Below are positions 12,017-23,679 of a DNA stretch of 64,000 nt, in pieces. The DNA is taken from positions 29,758,592-29,822,591 of the forward strand of contig CM046848.1 of assembly GCA_025618425.1 (NCBI GenBank). Reading direction: 5' to 3'. This DNA is from Heliocidaris tuberculata (lineage: Eukaryota; Echinodermata; Echinoidea; Camarodonta; Echinometridae). Under the pieces are notes generated by a model. That model did no database searches. It had not been told where the DNA came from and saw only the letters and a program-made list of their open reading frames with translations. Each line of letters opens with the position of its first letter. Positions within the stretch are counted from its first letter, which is position 1. The position numbers and the translations under genes were made by a program.

Positions 12017-14109
12017 CCCTGCCCGTTTTCCGGCTAACAGAAATATATTTTTTTCCTATTTTTTCCTATTTTTCCCCTATTTTTCTCCTATTTAAAAAAA
12101 AATAGCTCTATTTTTTTCATATTTTCGCTGAAAAATAGAAAAAAAATAGTCTATGTCCATACTATTTTTTGAAAACTAGAAAATAAATAGACTATTTTTT
12201 CACTATTTCCCGGCCAGCTTCTTATTTATAACTATTTTAAAGCTATTTTTTCAAAATATTATTTTTACGGAACTATTTTGGGACTATTTTTTAACCTTTG
12301 AAAACTTTTAACTATTTTTAACCTATTTTTTTTCTTCTGCACACATGATAAGGCTATTTTAAAACTATTTTTAAAACATTGTCTCTACTATAGATTTTTA
12401 GACTGCAAATTACCAAACTATCTTTATGCTATTTTTTGTACTTCTAATACTGCAAATTACAGAACTACATAACTATCTTAAAGCTATTTTTTGTACTTTT
12501 AATACTTTTTAGACTGCAAATTACTTAACTATTTTCATGCTATTTTTTGTACTTCTAATATTGCAAATTACAGTACTATCTTTAAGCTATTTTTTGTACT
12601 TCTAATACTTTTTAGACTGCAAATTACTTAACTATTTTAAAGCTATTTTTTGTACTTCAATTTTCGACAAACTAATAAAAGGCTTCAGCTATTTTTTGGC
12701 TTTTCACAAACTTGTACATTTGTAGACTATTTTTCTCCTGTTTTCTACAAAATGCTAAAATGCTTCAACTATGTTTTTTGCTATTTTTCACAAACTTGAA
12801 CATTTGTAGACTATTTTTATCATATTTTTTAATCATATATTTTTTTCGAATATATGAGGCTGAAGCAAATTGAGAAATAGGGAAAAATAGAAGAAAAATA
12901 GTGAAAAAATAGTTTTTTCATAGACTTATTGTAGTCTTGGAAACTAATTAAATTTAGCTTGGGAGATTTTATATTCAGTTGTTTTCAATTTTGATGAAGA
13001 TAGAAAAGACTAATCATAATGTATTGACTATTTCTTGCTGAATCAAACTGTCAAACTCCAAGCACAAAAATATAACTATACATGAAAACAATTAATAGGA
13101 CAACAGGTCTGCAAGCTAAACTAATTCATAGATGAGCCAATCAGGTTACAGGCAGTTACAAGTTTGTATATTTCAAATTCATTTGGAAGGTGCAAGGAGA
13201 TACTGGTCATGCTGTCCTGGCAGGAGTGGATATTTCACCAGAAATATGCGACGAATCACTGTATATTTGCAGACATCATTTCCTGAAATGTGAAGGATAT
13301 CTTCATGCACTGAAATTTTTGTAATACTAAAAGAAATGGGTGAAAATTAGGTGTGTTTTAATGCAAAATGGCTATACAACAGGGCTATGCAGTCCCATGT
13401 ACTTGTTCTCATGTAAGGCCTGTATTCTGGATTGCTATATGCCATATGTGAGTCACGACGTCAGCTAGCCAGTATCGACAGATGAGCTAGGCCGGTAGAC
13501 CAACAGTCCATGAGACCGGTAGCCCAGCCGCTAGACCGACAGCCCACAGGACCGAGAAATGTTGGTAAAAATGAATCTCAGAATTTGCGGAAGGCAAGAC
13601 CAACAGCCCACAAACTCGGTATGTTGGTCTCATAGGCCGTCTGCCAATTTTTCTTGAGATTCACTGGACCGACACGTGGGTCTTGTGGGCGTCAGTCAAG
13701 TTTACAATAAAACAATAATAGGCAAAAAATATATTTTGCAAAATATATTTTTTCACTATTTATCTATTTTTCACCTATTTTTTGCTGAAAGAAAAATAGT
13801 AAAAAAAATAGTTCAAAAATATATTTTCTACCTATTTTAGGGGTATTTTATGCTATATATATTTTTTCTATTTTTTCAGTAGAAATGAAAAAAATAGTAA
13901 AAAAATATATTTTTTAACTAGAGATTTCGGTTCCAATAATATATGAAAAAAATATTTTTTTTTACTATTTTTCCACTATATTTTCACACTATTTTACAAG
14001 CTATTTTTCCTCTATTTTTTCCATTGAAAAATAGTCAAAAAATATATTTTCCCTATCTATTTTTCCACTATTTTCCCCATATTTTTAGGCTATTTTATTT
14101 CGGGCAGGG
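12017..14109. mobile_element. 2.1-kb nested element with CCCTGCCCG ends and CTATTTTT-rich arms
   Basis: Perfect 12-bp inverted ends GTACCCTGCCCG / CGGGCAGGGTAC include a flanking TA on each side, so a TA target duplication is possible. The first 930 bp and the last 390 bp are packed with CTATTTTT and its complement, alternating with short spacers. The middle (13140-13720) is less AT-rich and contains CpG-rich repeated pieces such as AGACCAACAGCCCA. A frame near 13165-13325 is open for about 50 codons but not recognisable. The element lies in the gypsy leader, so it arrived after or together with the retrotransposon. I cannot assign a superfamily. Confidence 0.6.
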
Positions 14110-14483
14110 TACAGAACAGGCATACACTCATGATAATACACACAACACAAGTAACTGCAAATAATCGAGAAGACTGATTCAATTTTCAAACCTTGGTGCA
14201 TCTATCATAGTGCAAACTCGAAACCTTTTCGCGATTTGTCCCTTGTGAGACGCATTCCATACATGCAGCGAGCTATGGTACGCCGGTTGTGATAACGCTA
14301 GCGCAGTGGCACTACTTCGCTGCGGTACGGTATGCCTATGGAGCCTGTGTAGTATGCGACTGTGCACTAGCATCGACTACAGAACGACGCTGCATTACTG
14401 GACTAATTTTCACGAAAATTTGGGTTTCTAGCATTTGTCAGCTGTCGTGAACTGGATCAAGACGTGTTATGGTTTTAAAGATG

Positions 14484-14501
14484 ATCCCGACGCTGCCACC
14501 A
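14484..14501 (-). other. Primer binding site, tRNA-Leu-like
   Basis: On the minus strand, five bases inside the 5' LTR, the sequence reads TGGTGGCAGCGTCGGGAT. Its first 11 bases complement the CGCTGCCACCA 3' end found in animal tRNA-Leu isoacceptors. Matching over the remaining bases depends on this species' tRNA, which I cannot see. Confidence 0.6.
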
Positions 14502-14506
14502 TGTCA

Positions 14507-14634
14507 TGTTAGAGGCCTTGGTATTGCTGGGTACGCAATATAATGATGACAGTTAGCAGACAGATCGGTTAGTTGGTAGACATGTTTAATCGAAGTAGTT
14601 CCGATACCGATACACAGTATCGCATATCGCAGTA
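14507..14634 (-). repeat. 5' LTR of the gypsy element (128 bp)
   Basis: Matches the 3' LTR at 6877-7004 except for two central differences (TT versus CG) and about three substitutions at its outer edge. The near identity points to a young insertion. The outer edge differs from the TAACA end of the other LTR, so this boundary is uncertain by a few bases. Confidence 0.8.
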
Positions 14635-14708
14635 TCGTCGGCGCTATCATTCAAAATATCTGCACCAGCTATTTTGAATGACACGCCGCAAAAAAAAAAA
14701 AAAAAAAA
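14635..14708 (+). repeat. Short A-tailed segment beside the gypsy element
   Basis: About 50 bp with a small inverted motif (ATTCAAAATA ... TATTTTGAAT), then about 20 A and GTAAC. The empty version in U3 (about 21930) lacks both this piece and the gypsy element. The retrotransposon may therefore have landed in a small polyA-tailed insert. Confidence 0.35.
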
Positions 14709-15073
14709 GTAACAAGAAGAAGTTGTCCAACCCACAATGCAGGTCTGGGGAAATATGGCCCATTATGAAAAAAGTGGCTTAACTCTCCTGGATCTCCCCT
14801 ACCTTTTTCCCGACTGTAAACCATCAAATTTGTTTTGTAAAACAAAACAATGTTATTTTCAGAAAAGATACTTGTCCTCTTAATTGATATAATATACAAG
14901 ACATGATGAAAATGGTTACTCCAATGCAAAATACGCACGCGCTGCAAAATCATCGGATATCGGTTTTAGTGGAATCGTATAGTCTGCGATGTCCTGCGAC
15001 TGCGATCCGATTGGGCTCACAGTCGCAGAGCCATCGGATCGCAGTCGGATCGTGCAGTGTGCGCCGGGCTTAA

Positions 15074-15340
15074 GATGATTATAATTCCCATAGATTTTAT
15101 TTGAAAATATAAAAAATGTGATTTACATGTTCAGTTCAGTTCAGTTCATTTATTTATTTCATTTCTAAAATGTACAAACATTTGTACGTGAGAAACATAC
15201 ATTTGATATTTACATTCATAAAAAAAAACAATTAAATATGAGTATCAGTTAGCCTGTATTGAATTTTAAGGGGAAAAAAATGAAATAGGAGAACTTAAGA
15301 TAAAGCCTGTGTTGGCCTTGTGAGACAAGTCCCCTTTGTG
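15074..15340. other. Spacer between U1 and U2, with an inverted retroelement-like 3' tail
   Basis: Bases 15074-15130 match part of the 187-bp tandem unit at 21118-21560, so U1 seems to have inserted into one such unit. From 15129, (CAGTT)3 followed by CATTTATTTATTTC looks like the reverse complement of a retroelement 3' tail. There is no gene. Confidence 0.5.
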
Positions 15341-15343
15341 TAA

Positions 15344-15641
15344 AGCCCGGCGCACACTGTACGATCCGACTGCGATCCGATGGCTCTGCGACTGTGAGCC
15401 CAATCGGATCGCAGTCGCAGGACATCGCAGACTATACGATTCCACTAAAACCGATATCCGATGATTTTGCAGCGCGTGCGTATTTTGCATTGGAGTAACC
15501 ATTTTCATCATGTCTTGTATATTATATCAATTAAGAGGACAAGTATCTTTTCTGAAAATAACATTGTTTTACAAAACAAATTTGATGGTTTACAGTCGGG
15601 AAAAAGGTAGGGGAGATCCAGGAGAGTTAAGCCACTTTTTT
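15344..15641. repeat. Misplaced inverted copy of the U right end at the left end of U2
   Basis: This 298-bp segment is the reverse complement of 14770-15070, the right end of U1. Normal left-end sequence, as seen at the U3 right end, resumes at about 15645. U2 therefore starts with a right terminus instead of the first roughly 45 bp of a left terminus. Confidence 0.7.
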
Positions 15642-16295
15642 CGATGCGACTGATTTTTGATCGGATCGTGTAGTGTGCTATGGCTTATGACTGCGATCCG
15701 ATCAGTCGCACGACAGTCGGAGACCAAATCGCAGAGATTCGACATGTTGAATCTTCTGCGATGAGTCGTGCGATTTTAATCTTTTGGCCAATCAGGATGG
15801 TGCAAAATGATGACGTCATCGTCAATTTGCTTGAGATGATCACCCAATTCCAAACCAGGAAAAAGCTCATCGCACAAAAAAGCAGCTGAAGTTGTACGCA
15901 CACAACGCACAACTCGCTCCGATCCCATAACTCTGGCGGGCTGAAACCTGCGTACCGCATAGACTGTGCCACTGAGCAGTGAAGGTCGAGGACAATGTCT
16001 TCTCTTACCGTATAAGTGGACGGTCTGGGCAAAATAGACTAATTAGAAAATGATGAGCAAGAGAAACAGTAGTAGATGTAGTCAGTATTCATAAGCAACA
16101 GCCAGCCTGTTCCAGGATAGGAAAAGACTTCGAGGAGTCAAAAGCGACTCAATTCACTTTCTACCAGGACAAGACCAGTCCCAGCTATCCAGTTCGAGGT
16201 AGGCAACAAGAATTGATTTACAGATCTAACAAAATGTTAGCTCTGCAAAGTACCGTAATTGTTAAAAATAAAGTATTAAAAGTGAAGAACTTAAT

Positions 16296-16462
16296 TCTTA
16301 TTCTTCTTCTCCTTTATCCTCCTCCTCCTCCTTCTTCTTCTTCCTCTTCTCTTCTTCTTTTTCTGTTCCTCCTCCTTTCGACTTCGAGTTTCGCCTTCTT
16401 CTCAGACTCTTCCTCCTTCCTTCTTCTTCCAATTCTTCTTCTTCTTCTCCTTCATCTTGGAT
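16296..16462 (+). repeat. CTT/CCT-rich polypyrimidine tract in U2
   Basis: Almost uninterrupted C/T for about 165 bp. The inverted counterpart in U3 (29780-30117) is polypurine and about twice as long. Confidence 0.85.
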
Positions 16463-17118
16463 GTAGGCTCGAGAGTCTACTCTGGAGTCTAACATTTAGA
16501 TCTTGATCTAGATCTAACTCGGTCATGTCGGTTTAGGCCTAGATCTATACTGGATCAACCACCATACATCTTGTTTTCTTTTTCTTTCTTTCTTCTTCCT
16601 CTTTTTCTTTTCCTCTTTCGCCTCCCTGGGATTTCCACACATGCCCAGCCAAGGAGTTCCTGGAACTATTCAAGGAGATCTAGATCTATGTCAATACTTT
16701 TAGTTGTAACATCTAACTTTGATCTGGTCTGTTAACTTAGTTACATGTGGGGTAGATCGAGTATAGATCTAGGAACAAGTTAGACTAGATGATCTAGATT
16801 CTAACTTTGTTTAGAAACTTTAGTTGGAGATTCTGGCGATCCTGGGTTTTAGTGGTCTAAATTTTTTAGGTTGCTAACATCAGCCTGGACTTCCCAATGT
16901 AAACCCTAATCCTATTTCTATCCATATATTAAACGGTAGGCCTACATTTTGGGAAAAGATATAGACTGAGTCAATCTCTCTTATCATACAAACTAAACTA
17001 AGTTCAATTTTTAGGAAAACTTGGCCATTAAATACCTCAGCTTTTGCAATCTAAAAATGAGCGTGTGATGATAGACCTCAGATTATAAACTAAAAATGTA
17101 CTGTGATTTCCATTTCAG

Positions 17119-17269
17119 GTACAAGTGCTGCGTAAGGATGACTAACTTGGCTTTCAAGTTTGGACAAAGGGGGGCTACCTACTCGAAAAGGACCTGATGG
17201 AACAAGTACCCAGAAGGTGTAGTAGCTGCATCACCATTGAGGCCAACACTTTTAACATCTATATTACAG
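17119..17269 (+). pseudogene. Possible captured internal exon inside U2
   Basis: A 151-bp segment is bounded by an acceptor-like CCATTTCAG and a donor-like ACAG|GTGAGATA. The homologous segment in U3 (about 28728-28878, minus) keeps the acceptor; its donor region reads ACGGGTGAG. One frame, with KCCVRMTNLAFKFGQRG, is open over the first half and then stops. Conservation of splice-like edges in two copies suggests an exon carried by the element. I do not recognise the protein. Confidence 0.3.
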
Positions 17270-17361
17270 GTGAGATAAAGCTTTAAGAAATGCCCTTTCT
17301 TGGGAATATACACAAGATCCTAACTAACTTGTTTCACAGTAAAAAAAAATATTGTTGGGAA

Positions 17362-17684
17362 CAGGGGCGGATCCAGGAGGGGGCACACAAATGCAGGTTT
17401 GTCAACTTTTGGAAAAGGGAGACCGTATTTTTTTTTGGTCTCGCCAGCTCTCGAAAAGTTGCTCGGGGGCGGGGTGTCAACAACAACAACATTTCCCCAG
17501 ACCTCCAAAATATGCTCAGTTGTCCATAATTCGCTGACAAGCAAAAACAAAATTTAAAAAATTTAGTTCTAAAAGGGGGCCACAATCGAAGAAAGGGGGG
17601 GGGGGGCTGCCAATGCATACTTTCTTTCAAAAGGTGTGGGGGGGGGCACGGGCCGGATGTGCTCCCCCCCTAAATCCACCACTG
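17362..17684. mobile_element. 323-bp hAT-like MITE in U2
   Basis: Ends CAGGGGCGGATCCAGG and AAATCCACCACTG are imperfect inverted repeats. The element is flanked by GTTGGGAA and GTTAGGAA, an 8-bp duplication with one mismatch, which is the hAT signature. U1 at about 128-145 has the uninterrupted sequence. The interior is G/C-homopolymer rich and non-coding. Confidence 0.8.
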
Positions 17685-19592
17685 GTTAGGAACAATTATA
17701 ACTATGCTACTTCAAGAAGAATTCATTCAATATGTTTGAAAATCTCTCTTTACCAAAGTTATCAGATTTTGGGGGGATATTTGGCAAATCAGAGGGGACC
17801 GGAACTGTTCTTGCGACTGCCCTCCTCCCTCCCTCTTCTTTAGCATCGTCCCCGTCTTTCCTGATCATATCTATACACTTTTGTTTCATGAGGTCATTGC
17901 AAATTCAGATATTGTTTGTTCGCCACTATACAATAAGATACGACTATATTTTTTCTTCCAGATTCAATATACATGTAAATCAACTTTCAAACCATAGACA
18001 ATTTGTAACATACATGCGTATATAGCAAGACCTTTTCATTATTTTCTCTCCAGATTGATGAGCCATTGGCACTGACAGGAGGACCCTGAAGAATCTCCCA
18101 GACATTGGCAGTCACAGACGATGAATGTAAAGAATTAAGAAAAAGGCAAAGATGTATCACTATGAGGGGGATATTGAAAATAAAAGTATGATGAGGAGAA
18201 TGGTCTATTCTGTGCTACTCATCCTTACTATTTATCAGACAGTAAAAAAGGCAAATATCTGAATTCTTATATTTTGCAGCTGCCCATAGTGGGTAGAGGC
18301 CTAGAGGGTCTTCATCATAGGCATGAGTTTGAGGATTTTTTTTCTAGAATTGGCAAGACTGAACAGTATAATTACAAAATTATGCTTTGCTATTTTCATT
18401 ATGCAGTAAGTTAAAAAGAATACCCAAAATTGTATTTAATGCAGTTAAATATAATATTGCAATGTAGACCAAATTAACATTAAATCCAAAATTTCCATGT
18501 GAATTTATTTCTAACTCTGTAGTTAATATTTGACATTATGCAAAGTTGTATGTATGGAATTACACAAGCTTATCTGTAAAGGGAAGAGGGCAGTTTTCAG
18601 TCATTTATATTCCCATACTTTTGAAACGTGAAAGGCCACACTAGTCTCAAAGTGATAAAGGAGCTCCATGACTAGCCCCCCCCCCCCCTCCCCCACTTAC
18701 CACCTGTCCTGATTTTACAGAAATCACTATATTTGCACTACATGCATTTGAGTCTAACTGCAAATATATAGGAAAACTATCCCATTTGTTTCTGTAATCA
18801 TAATTAATGAAATCAATCATGTTTCAAAATTCAATAACTGAGAAGCAGGCATTTTGTTTACTGGAGGACATCATGTTATGCGTAATTAATATTAGAAAAC
18901 AGCACGGAAGGCAAAAATGGACATTATGATCGCCAGTTTACAAACAAATAAGAGTTGTCCGACACTATTAAATAATGTCACCACAGTCACATTACCATTT
19001 CACCAATTTGATATTCTCAAAGAATTTGTTTTCTCAACATTCACAAATTTCTTATAGTTGTCCCATCATTTTCACTTGTTCATGAATCTAATGAGATCTA
19101 TGAATTTTCTGCTTTGATCAGCTTGTTTCATTTATTGAATAATTTAAAAAAATAAAAAAGCTTGGTAATGAAACTTTGTTTATTGTTCAGTTTCAAGGCG
19201 TCGTATGAATGTCTGAAGAACCATGTCAGAAATTGTGCAATCTACACGATTGTATATTACATGACAGAAAAAGGGCATGCTTCTAAGATTTCTCATCAAC
19301 ATTGCTACATGCATTTTTAAGTACATCTAGAACAGATAGAATAATAGAGAACTGAAATAAAGGAAAGATATGAAGGAAATTAGAATGAAATTGCTAGATA
19401 AAGATGGTTTCAGGAGAAAGAAAATTAATGAGTCCGGATATGTGCCAAGAATATATCTGTAAATGAATGTTTCCATACAAATGATTTGGAGTTGATTATT
19501 GAATTGGAATGGAAGGAAACTTCAGTCGTAGAGAAGTTGAAAGAAAGGGATTGAGAGGAAGAAAGAAGAAAATATGAGTATACGTAAGAAAA

Positions 19593-19626
<34 letters not shown>

Positions 19627-20713
19627 GGAGATGAATGAATTATGGATCAGCATTAAAAGATGATCTCGAAAAAAAAAAGTTTGAGTGAGAAAGAGAGGGG
19701 GGGGGGGTAGGGGGACTGAATTATGTATAAACATTTTTTTTTTAAATCTAGAACCCCCTCCCCCTTTTCATTCTTTCTTATATACCACCCTATATCTTCC
19801 TACTTCGAATCAATTTCTCTCTTTGTCCAAAGCTGTCTCTCACTCTGAATCTTATTCTTATTCCAGTCTTTCCTAGCTTTCTCATCCCCTCTCTCTCTCT
19901 TCATGCTCTTGCTTCATTTCTCTTTCTCCTTCCTTTTAACTCCTCTCATTTTTACTCTGTCTTACTCTTCTCACATTCTTTCTATCTCACTGGAGAGCTC
20001 CCCCTTTTTCTCGGCTCAATGCTACTTTTCTACAATATGGGACCTGCCTGCATCTTTCCCAATTTCTTCTCTTACACTCAGTCTCCCCCCTCCCACCATC
20101 TTTCTCTTTTTCTCTTTCTCTCTCTCTCCCGCTCTACTTTTCCGTATCTCAGTTTTACCCCCTTATTTCTCTCTTTTCATTTCCACCATTCTTTTCACCT
20201 CTTCCATTCGTTGCCCACTCTTTCTCATTCCATTCATCTGACTATCTTTATTTTACTCAGTCTTTCTCATTTCCCCCCTTTAATAACTCTACAGGCGCCC
20301 CCTCCCCCTCCTCTCTCTTTCAATCTCTCTTAATCCCTTGTTCTTTACTCTCCCTTCCACTTCCACTTCCCCTTGATCGAAGTCCATCGCCCAGCAGACA
20401 TGTCGGCATCCTCTTTCTCATAAATATACCCTCTGATATAGTTCTCATTCATACCCCGGTCTCTCAGGGTTGGGTCTTGACATTGCTTGATATATCTTGA
20501 TGGATGTTTATCATGTCTTGTACCTGTATACTTTTTCAATTTACTTGCATGAACTATTCATTAAGAAAGTGTAATTACTATGTATCTTATCTTTGATTTA
20601 ATGTACATTTTCATTGTTAAGTCTCATTATGATTTTGTAAAAGTTATTGTTTATAATGTTTTATACACTGTACAAAAATCTGCAATTCAGTCAGTTGGCT
20701 GCAAATGATTTTT

Positions 20714-20745
20714 TAATACACCATTACCATTACCATTACCATTGT
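20714..20745. repeat. ATTACC microsatellite
   Basis: Four tandem copies of ATTACC just inside the U2 right segment, at the point where U2 lacks the sequence present in U1 and U3. Confidence 0.8.
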
Positions 20746-21117
20746 GACTACTAAAAAATAATAAGCTATTTGGTGTAAACGATGCATGTATCCTTTTCCC
20801 GATTGTAAAAACAGCCCAATTTTTTTTGTAAATCAATTTTATTTTCGGACAAGATACATGTCTTCTTAATTGATATAATACAAAGACATGATGAAAATGG
20901 TTACTCCGATGCAAAATACGCACGCGCTGCAAAATCATCGGATGTCTAGGTTTTAGTGGAATCGTACAGTCTGCGATGTCCTGCGACTGCGATCCGATTG
21001 GGCTCACAGTCGCAGAGCCATCGGATCGCAGTCGGGTCGTGCAGTGTGCGCCGGGCTTAACTGTGGTCAGAGGCTATTTTGAGGCTTTTTGAGGCTATTT
21101 GAGGCTTTGAAAAAGCT

Positions 21118-21560
21118 AAGTGAAGGCTCAAAAATTTTTAAAGACCCCACATAAATCCCGGGGAATATGCATGCTTTTGACCAAAAAAGTCTCGCCTGCC
21201 ATAGGTTTACACGCGAAACTGATTTTAGGATGATTATAATTCCCTTTGTTTTTATTTGAAAATATAAAAAATGTGATTTACATGAAATTTAAAGCTCTGA
21301 AAAGGTATAATTAAGGCTCGATGAGTCCAATAAACCTCGCATAAATCCCCGGGAACATGCAGTGCTTTTGGCCTTCCAGCTCCCATAGGTTAACACATGA
21401 AAAGAGGGATTTTGAAATGATTTTAATTCCCCTAATATTTATTTGTAATTATAAAAAATGTAATTTACATGAAATTTAAAGCTTGAAAGGGTATAATTAA
21501 GGCTCGATGAGTCCAATAAACCCCGCATAAATCCCAGGGAATATGCATGCTTTTGACCAC
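21118..21560. repeat. 187-bp tandem repeat between U2 and U3, about 2.4 copies
   Basis: The string GCTTTTGaCC recurs at about 21173, 21364 and 21551. Each unit also holds an AAGGCTCgATGAG block, CCgCATAAATCCC and GATTTTAATTCCC. Units differ by 10-20 percent, so the array is not recent. Part of one unit also lies right of U1 at 15074. No coding potential. Confidence 0.75.
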
Positions 21561-22273
21561 AAAAAAAAAATAATTTGTCGTATAAAGCCCGGCGCACACT
21601 GCACGATCCGACTGCGATCCGATGGCTCTGCGACTGTGAGCCCAATCGGATCGCAGTCGCAGGACATCGCAGACTATACGATTCCACTAAAACCGATATC
21701 CGATGATTTTGCAGCGCGTGCGTATTTTGCATCGGAGTAACCATTTTCATCATGTCTTGTATATTATATCAATTAAGAGGACAAGTATCTTTTCTGAAAA
21801 TAACATTGTTTTACAAAACAAATTGGGCTGTTTTACAGTCGGGAAAAAGGTAGGGGAGATCCAGGAGAGTTAAGCCACTTTTTTCATAATGGGCCATATT
21901 TCCCCAGACCTGCATTGTGGTTCGGACAACTTCTTCTCATTTGAAATTTAGTTATAATGCAATGTGGGTTATGATATTCAAGGTGATTGCATTTCAAAGT
22001 ATAGTAGTCCGTTTTAAAAAAAATTGTCGAATGGCGCAAGTCTCCCGCAGGGTGAGGAGAGTTGAGCATACTCATAACGAGAGTTGTAAATGGGAGTAGG
22101 GAAAGACATGTTTCGCTTGTGGATTGGCCTTCATTGCCTAGTATAAAGTGCTGGTATAATCGCCATAATAACATGCATGATTTTGTAAATGGAAATGACA
22201 TTTACTAATGGTAAACTATGAATTATTTCAGGTAGCAAATGGATCTGTTTTCCAAATTGTAGACGCATCTTTG

Positions 22274-23556
22274 CACTGTTAGAACGTTGATTAAAATTTT
22301 TAATCTTGTTGGTTAAAATTTTAATCAACCGAGGATTACCAGGTGAACCACACATTTGTAGGTTAAAACTTTAATCAACGGCCTGTTGATTAAAGTTTAA
22401 CCTGTGGTTGATTAAAAGTTTTAATCATTTGTTGGTTAATCGTATTTCGCTCAACGTTGGTTAAATCGGTGTTGATTAAACTTAAACATATTGTTGGTTA
22501 ATTGTTTAACCATTTGTTGGTTAGTTTTATTTTGTTGGTTAATCGTATTTTGCTCAACATTGGTTAAATTGGTGTTGATTAAACTTAAACAAATTGTTGG
22601 TTAAATGTTTAACCATTTGTTGGTTAGCCTCATTTGGTACGCGAGAAACTCTTTTCATATCTGTGATTGTTGTCTAGCTTAATCTTATAAAATAGATCTA
22701 CTGTGTGATCTTGCTTTCTAAGATAAGCGGTTTGGGAAGTTCGACCTGCTCAGACCTGGACTAGACCTGACTAAGCCAGGCCCACCGGCCGTAGACTACG
22801 CCTACGCCTGCATTGATGCTATATCTTTTTTTTTTTTTTTTGAAGTTCTAGTTCTAGTTTCAGTTTTTGTCGTATTGACCTGTCCGCGAAATATGGACAT
22901 CCGCGAAGGTGAACACACCGCCATACCGCCGGTGTCGCCTCCTAGCTACCGTAGGCGTAGTCAGTAGATCTACCAGTGGGCCTGGCTTAGCCAGGTCTAG
23001 TCCAGATCGAGCAGGTCGAACTAGCTTCCAAGCCGTTTTAATTAGAAAGAAAGATCACACTATAGATCTATTTATTCCCAAGATTAAGCTAGACAACTAT
23101 CACAGATATGAAAAGAGTTTCTCACCTTCAAACACGCTGACAAGCTCTTTGAAAGTCCCCAATCATTCAGCGACTTGAATGACAACGCCATCCATTTTTA
23201 TCGCAAACAATTTCTGCGATAGATATGCGCGCAGCGAATTTGTTCCAAATATCCATGCGCTCAGTCACGCGATCGGTATTTTAATCAACTTTGATGTACT
23301 TTAACCAACAAAAAGATAAAGTGTCTCGACAGTTAGCAATATCATTTTGGCGGCAAAGCAGAGAACACTGTTTTTAATCAATGTTGGTTACAAAGTAACC
23401 AACAAGATTAAAAACAATAATTTTAATCAACAATATTTTTAACCCACGCAAGATTAAAAATCATTTTTAAGCAACACTCATTTTATAACCAATGTTGAGC
23501 GATTTTTAATCAACAATTTTTTAATCCGTATTTTTTTAATACATGTTTTAACAGTG
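22274..23556. mobile_element. 1283-bp CACTG-ended (CACTA/CMC-like) non-autonomous foldback element
   Basis: Ends CACTGTTAgAAC and GTTTTAACAGTG are inverted repeats, flanked by TG on both sides (22272-22273 and 23557-23558). U1 positions 6506-6507 show the empty site with a single TG/CA. CACTR ends with 2-3-bp duplications are typical of the CACTA/CMC superfamily. About 350 bp of left arm and 280 bp of right arm are filled with GGTTAAA / TTTAATCAAC words. The inner arms (22636-22790 and 22940-23130) are also inverted copies of each other, so the whole element can fold. No transposase. Confidence 0.8.
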
Positions 23557-23679
23557 TGATACATCGATCTATGCTGACTTAAAGATGGATAGCTGGGGCT
23601 GGGGCATTTGTAAAAATATTAATGAATAATTACGGAACATATTCGTCCGGGCAATCAATCCCATGGCATGAGTTATGAT

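Larger units (their letters stand above)
6877..14634 (-). mobile_element. Ty3/gypsy LTR retrotransposon, nearly intact, nested in U1
   Basis: Two short direct repeats (6877-7004 and 14507-14634) bracket a minus-strand Gag-Pol frame in the order Gag, protease, RT, RNase H, integrase, which is the Ty3/gypsy order. A tRNA-Leu-like primer binding site lies inside the 5' LTR and a purine-rich tract inside the 3' LTR. The internal 5' leader is about 2.8 kb because a second element (12017-14109) is inserted in it. No envelope frame and no chromodomain are visible. The right junction lacks a clear 5-bp target duplication. One in-frame TGA splits Pol. Confidence 0.9.
1..15070 (+). mobile_element. U1: large TIR-bounded DNA-transposon-like unit, left end outside window, with nested insertions
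   Basis: This copy matches U2 directly (positions 1-2900 correspond to about 17225-20300) and matches U3 as a reverse complement (1-6870 and 14710-15070 correspond to about 28757 down to 21586). It ends at 15070 in the terminus AGCCCGGCGCACACTG read on the minus strand, followed by TAA. No transposase reading frame is visible in the shared parts, so it looks non-autonomous. U1-specific insertions are the 3273-5727 block and the gypsy element at 6877-14634. The TAA flank fits PIF/Harbinger-type target duplication, but that superfamily call is inference from three bases only. Confidence 0.7.
15344..21057 (+). mobile_element. U2: second complete copy of the U unit (5.7 kb)
   Basis: Both ends read AGCCCGGCGCACACTG outward and both are flanked by TAA (15341-15343 and 21058-21060). 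The body from about 15659 to 20330 runs parallel to the inverted U3 (30750 down to 25360). U2 lacks the part matching U1 3000-6870, so it is an internally deleted version. Its left end is abnormal (see 15344-15641). No transposase frame is present. Confidence 0.7.

Noticed and set aside
13165..13325. Possible THAP-like fragment (ICRHHF) in the middle of the CTATTTTT element
   Set aside because: One short open stretch with a C..H.H pattern. No flanking homology can be seen, so a domain call is not justified.
16298..16506. Serine/leucine-rich and glutamate/lysine-rich frames on both strands
   Set aside because: Both come from the polypyrimidine tract; low complexity only.
22909..23178. 89-aa frame inside the CACTG element
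   Set aside because: It lies in the inverted inner arm with no transposase motif. The GC-rich palindrome explains the open frame.
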